Below, one piece after another: positions 7,324-16,113 of a stretch of 64,000 nt of DNA (position 1 is the first letter of the stretch; every line of letters begins with the position of its first letter). A program made the translations under genes and the position numbers. Location: positions 3,658,001 to 3,722,000 of the forward strand of contig NZ_CP123228.1 in the NCBI RefSeq assembly GCF_029855045.1, given 5' to 3'. This DNA is from Piscinibacter sp. XHJ-5. Lineage in GTDB: Bacteria > Pseudomonadota > Gammaproteobacteria > Burkholderiales > Burkholderiaceae_C. Below the pieces are notes generated by a model. The model was given only the letters and a program-made list of their open reading frames with translations. It did not search any database and was not told where the DNA came from.

Positions 7324-8586
7324 ATGCAAAGCTTCAAGACCTTCCTGCGCGCCGGACACGGACCCACCCTGTTCGCCGCCTTCCTGTACTTCGCCTTCTC
7401 CTGCTGCATCTGGGTGCTCAACGGGGCCATGGCGCCCTTCATCGGCGAGACCTTCCAGCTCTCGCCGGCGCAGAAGGGGCTGATGCTGTCCGTGCCCATC
7501 ATCGCGGGCGCGCTGATGCGCTTTCCGCTCGGCGTGCTTGCCCAGTACATCGGGCGCAAGAACGCCACCCTGGTCGAGATGGCCCTGATCGCCGCCGCCA
7601 TGCTGTTCGGCTTCTTCTTCGTCCACACCTTCAACGACCTGCTCGCCATGGGCGTGCTGCTCGGCATCGCCGGCGCCAGCTTCGGTGTCGCGCTGTCGCT
7701 GGGATCGGGATGGTTCCCGCCCAAGCACAAGGGCCTGGCGATGGGCCTGGTCGGCGCAGGCAACGTCGGCACCGCCGTGTCGGTGCTGGTGGCGCCCCCG
7801 CTGGCCAATTGGCTCGGCTGGCAGGCCGTCTACGGCGTCGCCGCGGCAGCGATCCTGCTGCCGATGTTCGTGATGATCGTGCTGGCCAAGGAACCGCCCG
7901 ATGTGGACGCGCATGCGAACTTCCGCGCCCACATCGCCTGCCTGTTCGAGAAGGACGGCTGGGCCTTCAGCCTGATCTACGGCGTGACGTTCGGCGGCTT
8001 CATCGGCCTCACGACTTTCCTGCCTTCCTACTACTACGACCAGTTCGGCGTGAGCAAGGTGCAGGCGGGCCAGCTCACCATGCTCGCGGCCTTCATGGGC
8101 GCGGCGGTGCGCGTGGCCGGCGGCTGGATCTCCGACCGCTGGGGCGGCGTGAACACGCTGACGCTCGTGCTCAGCGTCGTCGCCGTGTGCCTGGTGCTGG
8201 TGGGCTTCTCGTCCAGCTCGCTGGCCTTGACCACGCTGCTGCTGATGCTCTGCTTTGCCGCGCTGGGCGCGGGCAACGGCGCGCTGTTCCAGCTCGTGCC
8301 GCTGCGCTGGCCCACGACCACGGCGGTGGCCGGCTCGATGATCGGCGAGATCGGCGCGCTCGGCGGCGGCCTGGTGCCCAACGCGATGGGCCTGTCCAAG
8401 CAGTACGCCGGCACCTACGCATGGGGCTTCGTGCTCTTCGCGCTGTTGTCGCTGGTGATGCTGGCGGTCATGCGCTTCATGCAGATCCGCTGGACCCGCA
8501 CCTGGGCCGAGAAAGGCGGACGCGCACGCGCCCTGCCGCACGGCGAAGCGCCCCCCGCCCCCGCGGCAAAGCTCAGCCGGGTGTAG
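7324..8586 (+). CDS. narK: Nitrate/nitrite MFS transporter NarK/NasA type
   Basis: The 420-aa protein has about 12 membrane helices of the major facilitator superfamily and the NNP-family nitrate signature glycine-rich helices (LLGIAGASFGVALSLGSGWFPPKHKG in two pieces around residues 117-140 and GLVGAGNVGTAVSVL just after). The cytoplasmic loop motif RFPLGVLAQYIGRK lies between helices 2 and 3. It imports nitrate (and may exchange nitrite) for assimilation. It is the first gene after the sigma-54 promoter and the ANTAR leader, and divergent from the nitrate regulator. The Shine-Dalgarno is weak, so leader folding may also affect translation. Confidence 0.9.
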   Translation: MQSFKTFLRAGHGPTLFAAFLYFAFSCCIWVLNGAMAPFIGETFQLSPAQKGLMLSVPIIAGALMRFPLGVLAQYIGRKNATLVEMALIAAAMLFGFFFVHTFNDLLAMGVLLGIAGASFGVALSLGSGWFPPKHKGLAMGLVGAGNVGTAVSVLVAPPLANWLGWQAVYGVAAAAILLPMFVMIVLAKEPPDVDAHANFRAHIACLFEKDGWAFSLIYGVTFGGFIGLTTFLPSYYYDQFGVSKVQAGQLTMLAAFMGAAVRVAGGWISDRWGGVNTLTLVLSVVAVCLVLVGFSSSSLALTTLLLMLCFAALGAGNGALFQLVPLRWPTTTAVAGSMIGEIGALGGGLVPNAMGLSKQYAGTYAWGFVLFALLSLVMLAVMRFMQIRWTRTWAEKGGRARALPHGEAPPAPAAKLSRV

Positions 8587-8604
8587 GGCGTCGCAATGCA
8601 GTGT

Positions 8605-10338
8605 TCACCGCGGCAGGAACAGCAGCCAGTAGACCAGCAGCAGGTTGAACAGCAGCGACATGCCCAGCGCGATCTTCCACAGCGCCGTGGGGTCGCGCGC
8701 GACCAGCGGCGTGGCGCCGGGCGCGGCCAGCGGGCGCGAGGCCCCGCGCTCGAGCGCCAGCACCAGTTCCTCCGCGGTTTCGAAGCGCAGCTTGCGGTCG
8801 AGCGCGATCGCCTTCAGGACCACGTGGTCCAGCCAGATCGGCACGTCCGGGCGCAGCCGGGAAGGCGGCTTGGGATCGCGCCGGAAGCGCCCGGTCTGGT
8901 ACGGCTCGACCTCGCCGTACGGCAGTTTGCCGGTGAGCCACTCGTACAACACAGCCCCCAGCGCGTACAGGTCGCTGCCGGCATCGGCAGGCACGTGCTC
9001 CTCGGCATTCCACTGCTCGGGGTTCATGTAGCTCGGCGTTCCTGCATGCAGTGTGCGCAGCGCCTTGGGCTCGCTGCCGGACACCGCGACGCCGAGGTCG
9101 AGCACACGCCACTGGCCGTCGTCGCCGAGATGGATGTTGCCCGGCTTGATGTCGCGATGGATCACGCCGTGCCGGTGCAGGCGCCCCAGGGCGCGCGCCA
9201 CGGCGAGCGCGCCGGCGACGATCTCGGGCACTTCGAAGCGCTGACGGTCCACGAGCATCTGCTCCAGGGTGCGGCCCGGATGCCAGTCGAACACGGTGTA
9301 GAAGGCGGTCGCGTCCCGCGGCTCGCGAACGCCGACGAAGGCCGCGTCGCCATGCGCACCGGATCCGGGCGCGACACGGCTGCCGAGCCAGGCCTCGTGC
9401 GCCAGCATCGCGCGTTCCTCGCGGTCGCTGGCGCGCGATTCGTGCAAGGTCTTCAGCGCGACCAGCTCCTGCGTACCGGCGACGCGCGCCTGGTACAGCC
9501 GGTGCACGCCGGTGTCGGCGACGCGAGCGGTGATGGTGTAGGCGTCGAGACGATCCCCCACCTTGAGGCGACCGGGCACCGGCAGTTGCCGGCCCTGCAC
9601 CAGGCTGTCCTCCAACCGGCCGGCGGCGAGCCCGCGCACCTGCAGCACCAGCGCCGTCGCGTTGTCGTTGCCGCCTGCGGCCAGCGCAGCCGTCACCAGC
9701 GCTTCGCTCGCGGATTGCGCGTCGCCCTGGCCCGCCAGAGCCGCGAGCTTGCGCCGCTTGAGCACACCGTGCACGCCGTCGGTGGTCAGCACGAAGACAT
9801 CTCCGATGTGCAGCTCGCCCTGCAGGAAGTCGATGCGCACACGATCGTCGAGTCCCACGGCGCGCGTCAGCCGGCTGCGCTGGTCCGGGTGGTCGAAGCA
9901 ATGGTCCTGCGTGAGCTGCACGCACTCGCCGCCGCGCACCAGCCATGCGCGCGTGTCGCCGACGTGCGCCAGCGTGAACGCGTGGCCGCGCAGCACCAGC
10001 GCGGTGATGGTCGTCATCGCCGTGCCGCCCTCGTTGCCGACACCTTGCCGCCGCCGGTTGTGGTCGGCCAGCCAGGCGTTCTGCGCGCCGATGAGGCGGT
10101 CGAGCACGACGGTGGTGTCCCAGGTGTCGGGACAGCCGAAGTAGTCCTGCACCACGCTCATCACCGTGGTCTGCGCGGCCTCGAGTCCGCGCCCGCCGGC
10201 CGACACGCCGTCCGCGATGGCGGCGACCAACCCGCGCGCCTCATCGTGGGGCGGCGGCTGCACCGAGGCGGCGAAGTCCTCGTTGACCTCGCGCGGTCCC
10301 TTCAGGCTGAAGTGGCCGATGTCGACTTCAAAGCTCAT
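8605..10338 (-). CDS. Bifunctional PP2C phosphatase / Ser-Thr protein kinase, membrane-anchored
   Basis: From the ATG at 10338 the product is 577 aa. Residues about 1-240 form a PP2C phosphatase domain (REVNEDF, AIADGVSAGG, HVGDTRAW, TTDGVHG, GGNDNATALV, with the metal-binding Asp residues in place). Residues about 265-540 form a Hanks-type kinase: ATP-site Lys in VALKTLHE, catalytic HRDIKPGNIHL, LDLGVA for DFG, and SYMNPEQW for the APE region. A single C-terminal helix (SLLFNLLLVYWLLF) anchors it to the inner membrane. Such fused enzymes are known neighbours of nirBD in Pseudomonas and Burkholderiales; their targets are unknown. It lies head-to-head with nirB. A GTG at 10350 is an alternative start. 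Confidence 0.88.
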   Translation of the reverse strand: MSFEVDIGHFSLKGPREVNEDFAASVQPPPHDEARGLVAAIADGVSAGGRGLEAAQTTVMSVVQDYFGCPDTWDTTVVLDRLIGAQNAWLADHNRRRQGVGNEGGTAMTTITALVLRGHAFTLAHVGDTRAWLVRGGECVQLTQDHCFDHPDQRSRLTRAVGLDDRVRIDFLQGELHIGDVFVLTTDGVHGVLKRRKLAALAGQGDAQSASEALVTAALAAGGNDNATALVLQVRGLAAGRLEDSLVQGRQLPVPGRLKVGDRLDAYTITARVADTGVHRLYQARVAGTQELVALKTLHESRASDREERAMLAHEAWLGSRVAPGSGAHGDAAFVGVREPRDATAFYTVFDWHPGRTLEQMLVDRQRFEVPEIVAGALAVARALGRLHRHGVIHRDIKPGNIHLGDDGQWRVLDLGVAVSGSEPKALRTLHAGTPSYMNPEQWNAEEHVPADAGSDLYALGAVLYEWLTGKLPYGEVEPYQTGRFRRDPKPPSRLRPDVPIWLDHVVLKAIALDRKLRFETAEELVLALERGASRPLAAPGATPLVARDPTALWKIALGMSLLFNLLLVYWLLFLPR

Positions 10339-10354
10339 GCCATGCACCAATGTC

Positions 10355-10370
10355 TGGCATTTGCCTTGCT
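10355..10370 (+). promoter_or_regulatory. Sigma-54 promoter of nirB
   Basis: TGGCATTTGCCTTGCT has GG at 10356-10357 and GC at 10368-10369, 12 bases apart, and fits the sigma-54 consensus with one change in the -24 block. The start site would be near 10381, about 30 bases before the nirB ATG, too short a leader for an ANTAR switch. A TGCACCA half-site resembling an NtrC box lies at 10344-10350. nirBD-nasA therefore appears under direct nitrogen control. Confidence 0.75.
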
Positions 10371-10409
10371 AACCCTTCCCCCGAGACGACGCGACATGCG
10401 GAGAGAACC

Positions 10410-12848
10410 ATGAAGAAGATGAAGTTGGTGATGGTGGGCAACGGCATGGCCGGCGTGCGCACCCTGGAAGAGCTGCTGAAGATCGCGCCCGATCTCTACG
10501 ACATCACGGTCTTCGGCGCCGAGCCGCACCCCAACTACAACCGCATTCTGCTGTCGCCCGTGCTGGCCGGCGAGCAGACGCTCGACGAGATCGTGCTGAA
10601 CCCGATCTCCTGGTACGAGGAGAACGGCATCCACCTGCAGCTCGGCAAGAAGGTGGTCGATGTGGATCGCAAGCGGCGCATCGTGCGCGCCGCGGACGGC
10701 ACTGAGGCGGAATACGACCGGCTGCTGCTGGCGACCGGCTCCAATCCCTTCATTCTGCCGGTGCCGGGCAAGGAGCTCGACGGCGTCATCGCGTACCGCG
10801 ACATCGCCGACACCAACACCATGATCGAGGCGGCAGCCCGGTACAAGCATGCGGTCGTCATCGGCGGCGGCCTGCTGGGCCTGGAGGCCGCCAACGGCCT
10901 GATGCTGCGCGGCATGCAGGTGACCGTCGTGCACATCATGCCGTGGCTGATGGAGCGCCAGCTCGACGACACCGCCGGCAAGCTCCTGCAGAAGTCGCTG
11001 GAAGACCGCGGCCTCAAGTTCATGATCGGCGCGCAGACGCAGGCGCTGATCGGCGACAAGTCCGGGCGCGTGATGGCCGTGCAGTTCAAGGACGGCACCG
11101 AGATCCCCGCCGACCTGGTCGTGATGGCCGCCGGCATCCGGCCCAACACCGAGCTCGCCGAGAAGATCGGCATCCACTGCAATCGGGGCATCGTCGTCAC
11201 CGACACGATGCAGACCATCACCGACCCGCGCGTCTATTCGGTCGGCGAGTGCGCCGCGCACCGCGGCATCGCCTACGGCCTGGTCGCCCCGCTGTTCGAG
11301 CAGGGCAAGGTATGCGCCACGCACCTGGCTCAGTTCGGCATCGGCCGCTATACCGGCAGCCAGACCAGCACCAAGCTGAAGGTGACCGGCATCGACCTGT
11401 TCTCCGCCGGCAATTTCATGGGCGGCAAGGACTGCGAGGAGATCGTGATGAGCGATCCCTTCGGCGGCGTCTACAAGAAGCTGGTCATCCAGGGCGACAA
11501 GCTGGTCGGCGCCTGCCTGTATGGCGACACCGTCGACGGCTCGTGGTATTTCAAGCTCCTGCGCGAAGGTCGCAGCGTGGGCGACATCCGCGACAAGCTG
11601 ATGTTCGGCGAATCGAACATCGGCGACACCGGCCACGAGGGCCACAACAAGGCCGCGGCGATGGCCGACGCCGACGAGGTGTGCGGCTGCAACGGCGTCA
11701 ACAAGGGCACGATCTGCAAGGCCATCAAGGAGAAGGGCCTGTTCACGCTCGACGAGGTTCGCAAGCACACCAAGGCCAGCGCGTCGTGCGGCTCGTGCAC
11801 CGGCCTGGTCGAGCAGCTGCTGATGTTCACCGCCGGCGGCGACTACTCCAAGGCGCCGACCAAGAAGGCGATGTGTGGCTGCACCGACGCGAGCCACCAG
11901 GACGTGCGCGAGGTGATCCGCGCCGAGCACTTGCTGTCGATCGACGGCGTCTACAGGCGAATGGGCTGGCGCACGCCCAACGGGTGCTCGAGCTGCCGCC
12001 CGGCGGTCAACTACTACCTGATCAGCACGTGGCCCAAGGAGGCCAAGGATGATCCGCAGTCGCGCTTCATCAACGAGCGCAGCCACGCCAACATCCAGAA
12101 GGACGGCACCTACTCCGTCATCCCGCGCATGTGGGGCGGCGAGACCACTGCCGACGAGCTGCGCCGCATTGCCGACGCCGTCGACAAGTACAAGATCCCG
12201 ACCGTCAAGGTCACCGGCGGCCAGCGCATCGACCTGCTCGGCGTGAAGAAGGAAGACCTGGTCAACGTGTGGAAGGACATCGGCATGCCCTCGGGCCATG
12301 CCTACGCGAAGGCCCTGCGCACGGTGAAGACCTGCGTCGGCTCCGAGTGGTGCCGCTTCGGCACGCAGGACAGCACGCAGATGGGCAAGGACCTGGAGCG
12401 CGCGCTGTGGCGCATGTACGCGCCGCACAAGGTCAAGCTCGCGGTGTCGGGCTGCCCCCGCAACTGCGCCGAGGCGGGCATCAAGGACGTCGGCGTGATC
12501 GGCGTCGATTCGGGCTGGGAGATCTACATCGCCGGCAACGGCGGCATCAAGACCGAGGTCGCGGTGTTCCTGTGCAAGCTGAAGACGGCTGCCGAAGTGC
12601 TGGAGTACAGCGGCGCCTTCCTGCAGCTGTACCGCGAGGAAGGCTGGTACCTCGAGCGCACCGTGCACTACGTGGGACGCGTTGGGCTGGACTACGTGAA
12701 GAAGAAGATCCTCGAGGACCACGCCGGCCGCAAGGCCTTGTGGGAGCGGCTGCAGTTCTCGCTCGACGGCGAGCCCGATCCCTGGTTCGAGTTCGACAAG
12801 GCGACGGTCGACACGCGGCAGTTCGTGCCGGTGGGAGAAATGGCATGA
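10410..12848 (+). CDS. nirB: Assimilatory nitrite reductase large subunit NirB
   Basis: The start at 10410 is preceded by GGAGAGAACC and gives 812 aa. Domains in order: FAD/NAD(P)H reductase (VMVGNGMAG near residue 10, ATGSNPF near 110, VVIGGGLLGLEAA near 150); two BFD-like [2Fe-2S] segments (CGCNGV..CGSC at about 425-462 and CGCTDA..CSSC at about 488-531); and a siroheme/[4Fe-4S] reductase domain with CVGSEWCRFG near 642 and GCPRNCAEAG near 682. It reduces nitrite to ammonium with NAD(P)H in the cytoplasm together with NirD. Siroheme is supplied by cobA downstream. All cluster-ligand cysteines are present. Confidence 0.96.
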   Translation: MKKMKLVMVGNGMAGVRTLEELLKIAPDLYDITVFGAEPHPNYNRILLSPVLAGEQTLDEIVLNPISWYEENGIHLQLGKKVVDVDRKRRIVRAADGTEAEYDRLLLATGSNPFILPVPGKELDGVIAYRDIADTNTMIEAAARYKHAVVIGGGLLGLEAANGLMLRGMQVTVVHIMPWLMERQLDDTAGKLLQKSLEDRGLKFMIGAQTQALIGDKSGRVMAVQFKDGTEIPADLVVMAAGIRPNTELAEKIGIHCNRGIVVTDTMQTITDPRVYSVGECAAHRGIAYGLVAPLFEQGKVCATHLAQFGIGRYTGSQTSTKLKVTGIDLFSAGNFMGGKDCEEIVMSDPFGGVYKKLVIQGDKLVGACLYGDTVDGSWYFKLLREGRSVGDIRDKLMFGESNIGDTGHEGHNKAAAMADADEVCGCNGVNKGTICKAIKEKGLFTLDEVRKHTKASASCGSCTGLVEQLLMFTAGGDYSKAPTKKAMCGCTDASHQDVREVIRAEHLLSIDGVYRRMGWRTPNGCSSCRPAVNYYLISTWPKEAKDDPQSRFINERSHANIQKDGTYSVIPRMWGGETTADELRRIADAVDKYKIPTVKVTGGQRIDLLGVKKEDLVNVWKDIGMPSGHAYAKALRTVKTCVGSEWCRFGTQDSTQMGKDLERALWRMYAPHKVKLAVSGCPRNCAEAGIKDVGVIGVDSGWEIYIAGNGGIKTEVAVFLCKLKTAAEVLEYSGAFLQLYREEGWYLERTVHYVGRVGLDYVKKKILEDHAGRKALWERLQFSLDGEPDPWFEFDKATVDTRQFVPVGEMA

Positions 12849-12903
12849 GCCGCCGGGCCGATCCCGAGGCGAATCCCAAGGCGCGAAGCGCGGAGGCCTG
12901 CAA

Positions 12904-13260
12904 ATGAGCAGCTGGAAATCGATCTGCCAGGTGGCAGACATCCCCGTGCTGGGGGCGCGCCGCGTCGCACGATCCTGCGGCACCGATGTCGCGATCTTCC
13001 GCAATGCCGAGGACAAGGTGTTCGCGCTGCTCGACAAGTGCCCGCACAAGGGCGGACCGCTCAGCCAGGGCATCGTGTTCGGCGAGAGCGTCGCCTGCCC
13101 GCTGCACAACTGGACCATCGGACTGGCCGACGGCTGCGCGAAGGCGCCCGATGAAGGCTGCACGACGAGGTTCACCGTGAAGGTCGAGAACGGGACCGTG
13201 CACCTCGACATCGATGAGCTGAACAGCCTGGCGCTCGACGAGGCCCCCGCCACGGCATGA
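12904..13260 (+). CDS. nirD: Assimilatory nitrite reductase small subunit NirD (Rieske-like)
   Basis: The 118-aa protein is a single Rieske-fold domain and keeps both Rieske ligand pairs, C-x-H in KCPHKGGPL and C-x2-H in ACPLHNWTI, so it may carry a real [2Fe-2S] cluster; some NirD proteins have lost these. GGAGG sits 7 bases before the ATG. It is the partner of NirB. Its stop overlaps the nasA start (ATGA), coupling nitrite and nitrate reductase synthesis. Confidence 0.93.
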   Translation: MSSWKSICQVADIPVLGARRVARSCGTDVAIFRNAEDKVFALLDKCPHKGGPLSQGIVFGESVACPLHNWTIGLADGCAKAPDEGCTTRFTVKVENGTVHLDIDELNSLALDEAPATA

Positions 13261-16040
13261 ACGAGACCAAGTCGACCTGCCCCTACTGCGGCGTCGGCTG
13301 CGGCGTGATCATTGAATCGGAAGGCCGCCAGATCACCGGCGTGCGCGGCGATCCGGACCATCCCGCGAACTTCGGGCGCCTGTGCACCAAGGGCAGCACG
13401 CTGCACCTGACCGCGGCGCAGCCGATCACGCTGCAGGCGCGGCTGCTGCATCCGCAGCGCCGGCCGGCGCGCGGCGACGCGCCGCAGGCGCTGAGCTGGA
13501 ACGCCGCGCTCGACATCGCGGCCGACCGCTTCCATCGCATCATTCGGGACCACGGTGCCGACGCCGTCGGCTTCTACATCTCCGGCCAGCTCCTCACCGA
13601 GGACTACTACGTCTTCAACAAGCTGGCCAAGGGCCTGATCGGCACGAACAACGTCGACACCAACTCGCGCCTGTGCATGAGCAGCGCGGTTGCCGGCTAC
13701 AAGCTGACGCTGGGCGCCGACGCCCCGCCCGCGTGCTACGAGGACATCGCCCACGCCAGCGTGCTGTTCATCGTCGGCTCGAACACCGCCTTCGCGCACC
13801 CCATCCTCTTTCGCCGCATCGAGGACGCCAGGCGCGCCAACCCCGCGCTGAAGATCGTCGTGGCCGACCCGCGGCGCACCGAGACGGCCGAGATCGCCGA
13901 TCTGTACCTGCCGATCCTGCCGGGTACCGATGTGGCGTTGTTCAACGGCATGCTGCACGCGATGATGTGGGAGGGGCTGACCGACCGCAGCTACATCGAG
14001 CGGCACACCAGCGGCTTCGAGGTGCTGCGCGACCGGGTGCGCGACTACCCGCCGAAGGAAGTCGCGAAGCTGTGCGGCATCGGCGAAGACGCGCTCCTGC
14101 AGGCGGCACGCTGGTTCGCCGGCCTGCACAACTGTTCCGCCAAGCGCGCGCCGACCTTGTCGCTGTACTGCCAGGGTCTCAACCAGAGCAGCAGCGGCAC
14201 GATGAAGAACGCCGCGCTGATCAACCTGCATCTGGCCACCGGCCAGATCGGCAAGCCGGGTGCCGGCCCGTTCTCGCTGACGGGCCAGCCCAACGCGATG
14301 GGCGGGCGCGAGGTCGGCGGGCTGGCCAACCTGCTCAGCGCGCATCGCGACCTGGCCAATCCGCAGCATCGCGCTGAAGTCGCGCGGCTGTGGGGCGTGC
14401 CCGATGTCCCCGCGCTGCCCGGCAAGACGGCTGTCGAGATGTTCCAGGCGGCCGCCGACGGCGAGATCAAGGCGCTGTGGATCGCCTGCACGAATCCGGC
14501 GCAATCGATGCCCGACCAGGCGACCGTGCGGCGCGCACTGGAGCGGGCTGAGTTCGTCGTCGTTCAGGAAGCCTTCGCCACGACGGCCACCTGCGCCTAT
14601 GCCGACCTGCTGCTGCCCGCCACCACGTGGGGCGAGAAGGACGGCACGGTCACCAACAGCGAACGGCGCATCAGCCGCGTGCGTCCGGCCGTGTGGGCAC
14701 CAGGCGAAGCGCGCCACGACTGGCTGATCGCCACCGAATTCGCCCACCGCCTGGAGTCCAAGCTGCGCCCCGGCGAGCCCACGCTGTTCCCGTATGCGGA
14801 CGCGGAGTCGGTATGGAACGAGCATCGCGAGTCCACCCGCGGCCGCGACCTGGACATCACGGGCCTCAGCTACGGCCGGCTCGACACCGGACCGGCGCAA
14901 TGGCCCTTCGGCGAGCACGCGGCCGAGGGCCGCGCGCGGCTCTACGAAGACGGCGTCTTCCCCACCGCCGACGGTCGGGCCCGCTTCGCCGACACGCCGC
15001 ACGAGAAGCTTGCCGAGCCGCGCGATGCGCGCTATCCGTTCTCGCTGAACACCGGGCGCCTGCGCGATCAGTGGCACGGCATGAGCCGCACCGGGACGGT
15101 GGGCCGCCTCTTCGGCCACGTGCCCGAGCCGGCCATCGAGATGCATGCGCAGGACCTCGCGCGATTGCGGCTCGCAGAGGGCGATCTGGTGCACATCACT
15201 TCGCGACGCGGCACGCTGATCCTGCCGGTGCAGTCCAGCGCGCAGGTGGCGCCGGCGCAGGCTTTCATCGCGATGCACTGGGGCGAGGAATTCGTCTCCG
15301 GCCACACCGGCAGCGGCGGGCCGGCAACCGGCGTCAACGCGCTCACCACGGCGGCGTTCTGCCCGCGCTCCAAGCAGCCGGAGCTCAAGCACGCGGCGGT
15401 GAAGATCCTCAAGGCCGACCTGCCGTGGCGGCTGCTGGCCGTCGCCTGGCTGCCGAACGAGCAGGCGCTGCGCGCGCGGGAGCAACTGCGCGATCTCATG
15501 CGCGGATTCCCGTATGCCGCCTGCCTGCCCTTCGGACGCGAGCGCAGCGGCCTGCTGTTTCGTGCCGCGGCTTATGAAGGCGCGTCGGCGGAAACGATCG
15601 CGCGCATCGAAGGCATCCTCGGGCTGGCCGGAAGCGACGTGCTGCACTACGCCGACAAGCGCCGCGGACAGCGGCGCGCCATGCGGTTGCGCCGCGAAGG
15701 GGCCGACACACGACTCGACGCCTTCCTGCTCGCCGGCGACATCAGCGCCGAGGCCTGGATCAAGGCGCTGCTCCAAGAAGAGCTGCCGGCCCAGGCCTAT
15801 GGCCGGCTGCTGCTGGTGCCGGGCGCGAAGGCGCCGGTCGCCGTGGCCGCGCGCGGCCGCCAGGTCTGCAGCTGCTTCGACGTCGGCGAGAGCGACATCG
15901 CCAGTGCGCTCGCATCGAGCAGCGGCTCGCCCGACGTGCAGCTGCAGCAGCTGCAGGACCGGCTCAAATGCGGCACGAACTGCGGCTCCTGCGTGCCGGA
16001 GCTCAAGCGCATCGTGCGCTTGCGGCTGCAGGCCGCATGA
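13257..16040 (+). CDS. nasA: Assimilatory nitrate reductase catalytic subunit NasA
   Basis: At 927 aa it is a full-length molybdopterin oxidoreductase. An N-terminal [4Fe-4S] site has Cys 8, 11, 15 and 43 (CPYCGVGC, RLCTKG). The bis-MGD domain includes GFYISGQLLTEDYY, NTNSRLCMSS-type and GREVGGLANLL segments. The C-terminus adds a BFD-like [2Fe-2S] domain (VCSCFDV near 869, CGTNCGSC near 904), as in single-chain Klebsiella/Pseudomonas-type NasA. It reduces nitrate to nitrite in the cytoplasm; no Tat signal is seen. It overlaps nirD by 4 bp. The molybdopterin adenylyltransferase gene in this window (mog, 30.4 kb) would help supply its cofactor. Confidence 0.95.
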   Translation: MNETKSTCPYCGVGCGVIIESEGRQITGVRGDPDHPANFGRLCTKGSTLHLTAAQPITLQARLLHPQRRPARGDAPQALSWNAALDIAADRFHRIIRDHGADAVGFYISGQLLTEDYYVFNKLAKGLIGTNNVDTNSRLCMSSAVAGYKLTLGADAPPACYEDIAHASVLFIVGSNTAFAHPILFRRIEDARRANPALKIVVADPRRTETAEIADLYLPILPGTDVALFNGMLHAMMWEGLTDRSYIERHTSGFEVLRDRVRDYPPKEVAKLCGIGEDALLQAARWFAGLHNCSAKRAPTLSLYCQGLNQSSSGTMKNAALINLHLATGQIGKPGAGPFSLTGQPNAMGGREVGGLANLLSAHRDLANPQHRAEVARLWGVPDVPALPGKTAVEMFQAAADGEIKALWIACTNPAQSMPDQATVRRALERAEFVVVQEAFATTATCAYADLLLPATTWGEKDGTVTNSERRISRVRPAVWAPGEARHDWLIATEFAHRLESKLRPGEPTLFPYADAESVWNEHRESTRGRDLDITGLSYGRLDTGPAQWPFGEHAAEGRARLYEDGVFPTADGRARFADTPHEKLAEPRDARYPFSLNTGRLRDQWHGMSRTGTVGRLFGHVPEPAIEMHAQDLARLRLAEGDLVHITSRRGTLILPVQSSAQVAPAQAFIAMHWGEEFVSGHTGSGGPATGVNALTTAAFCPRSKQPELKHAAVKILKADLPWRLLAVAWLPNEQALRAREQLRDLMRGFPYAACLPFGRERSGLLFRAAAYEGASAETIARIEGILGLAGSDVLHYADKRRGQRRAMRLRREGADTRLDAFLLAGDISAEAWIKALLQEELPAQAYGRLLLVPGAKAPVAVAARGRQVCSCFDVGESDIASALASSSGSPDVQLQQLQDRLKCGTNCGSCVPELKRIVRLRLQAA

Positions 16041-16113
16041 AACTCGTCAGTGGATGTGTGCGAGTCTCGATGAACGGCGCGAAACTTGCCTTCGCCGCTG
16101 ACGAGGAGACGAC

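Noticed and set aside
10335..15776. Very long (1813-codon) minus-strand open frame across nirB, nirD and nasA
   Set aside because: It mirrors three verified enzyme genes codon by codon and has an Arg/Ala/His-rich composition without domains; a GC-bias shadow.
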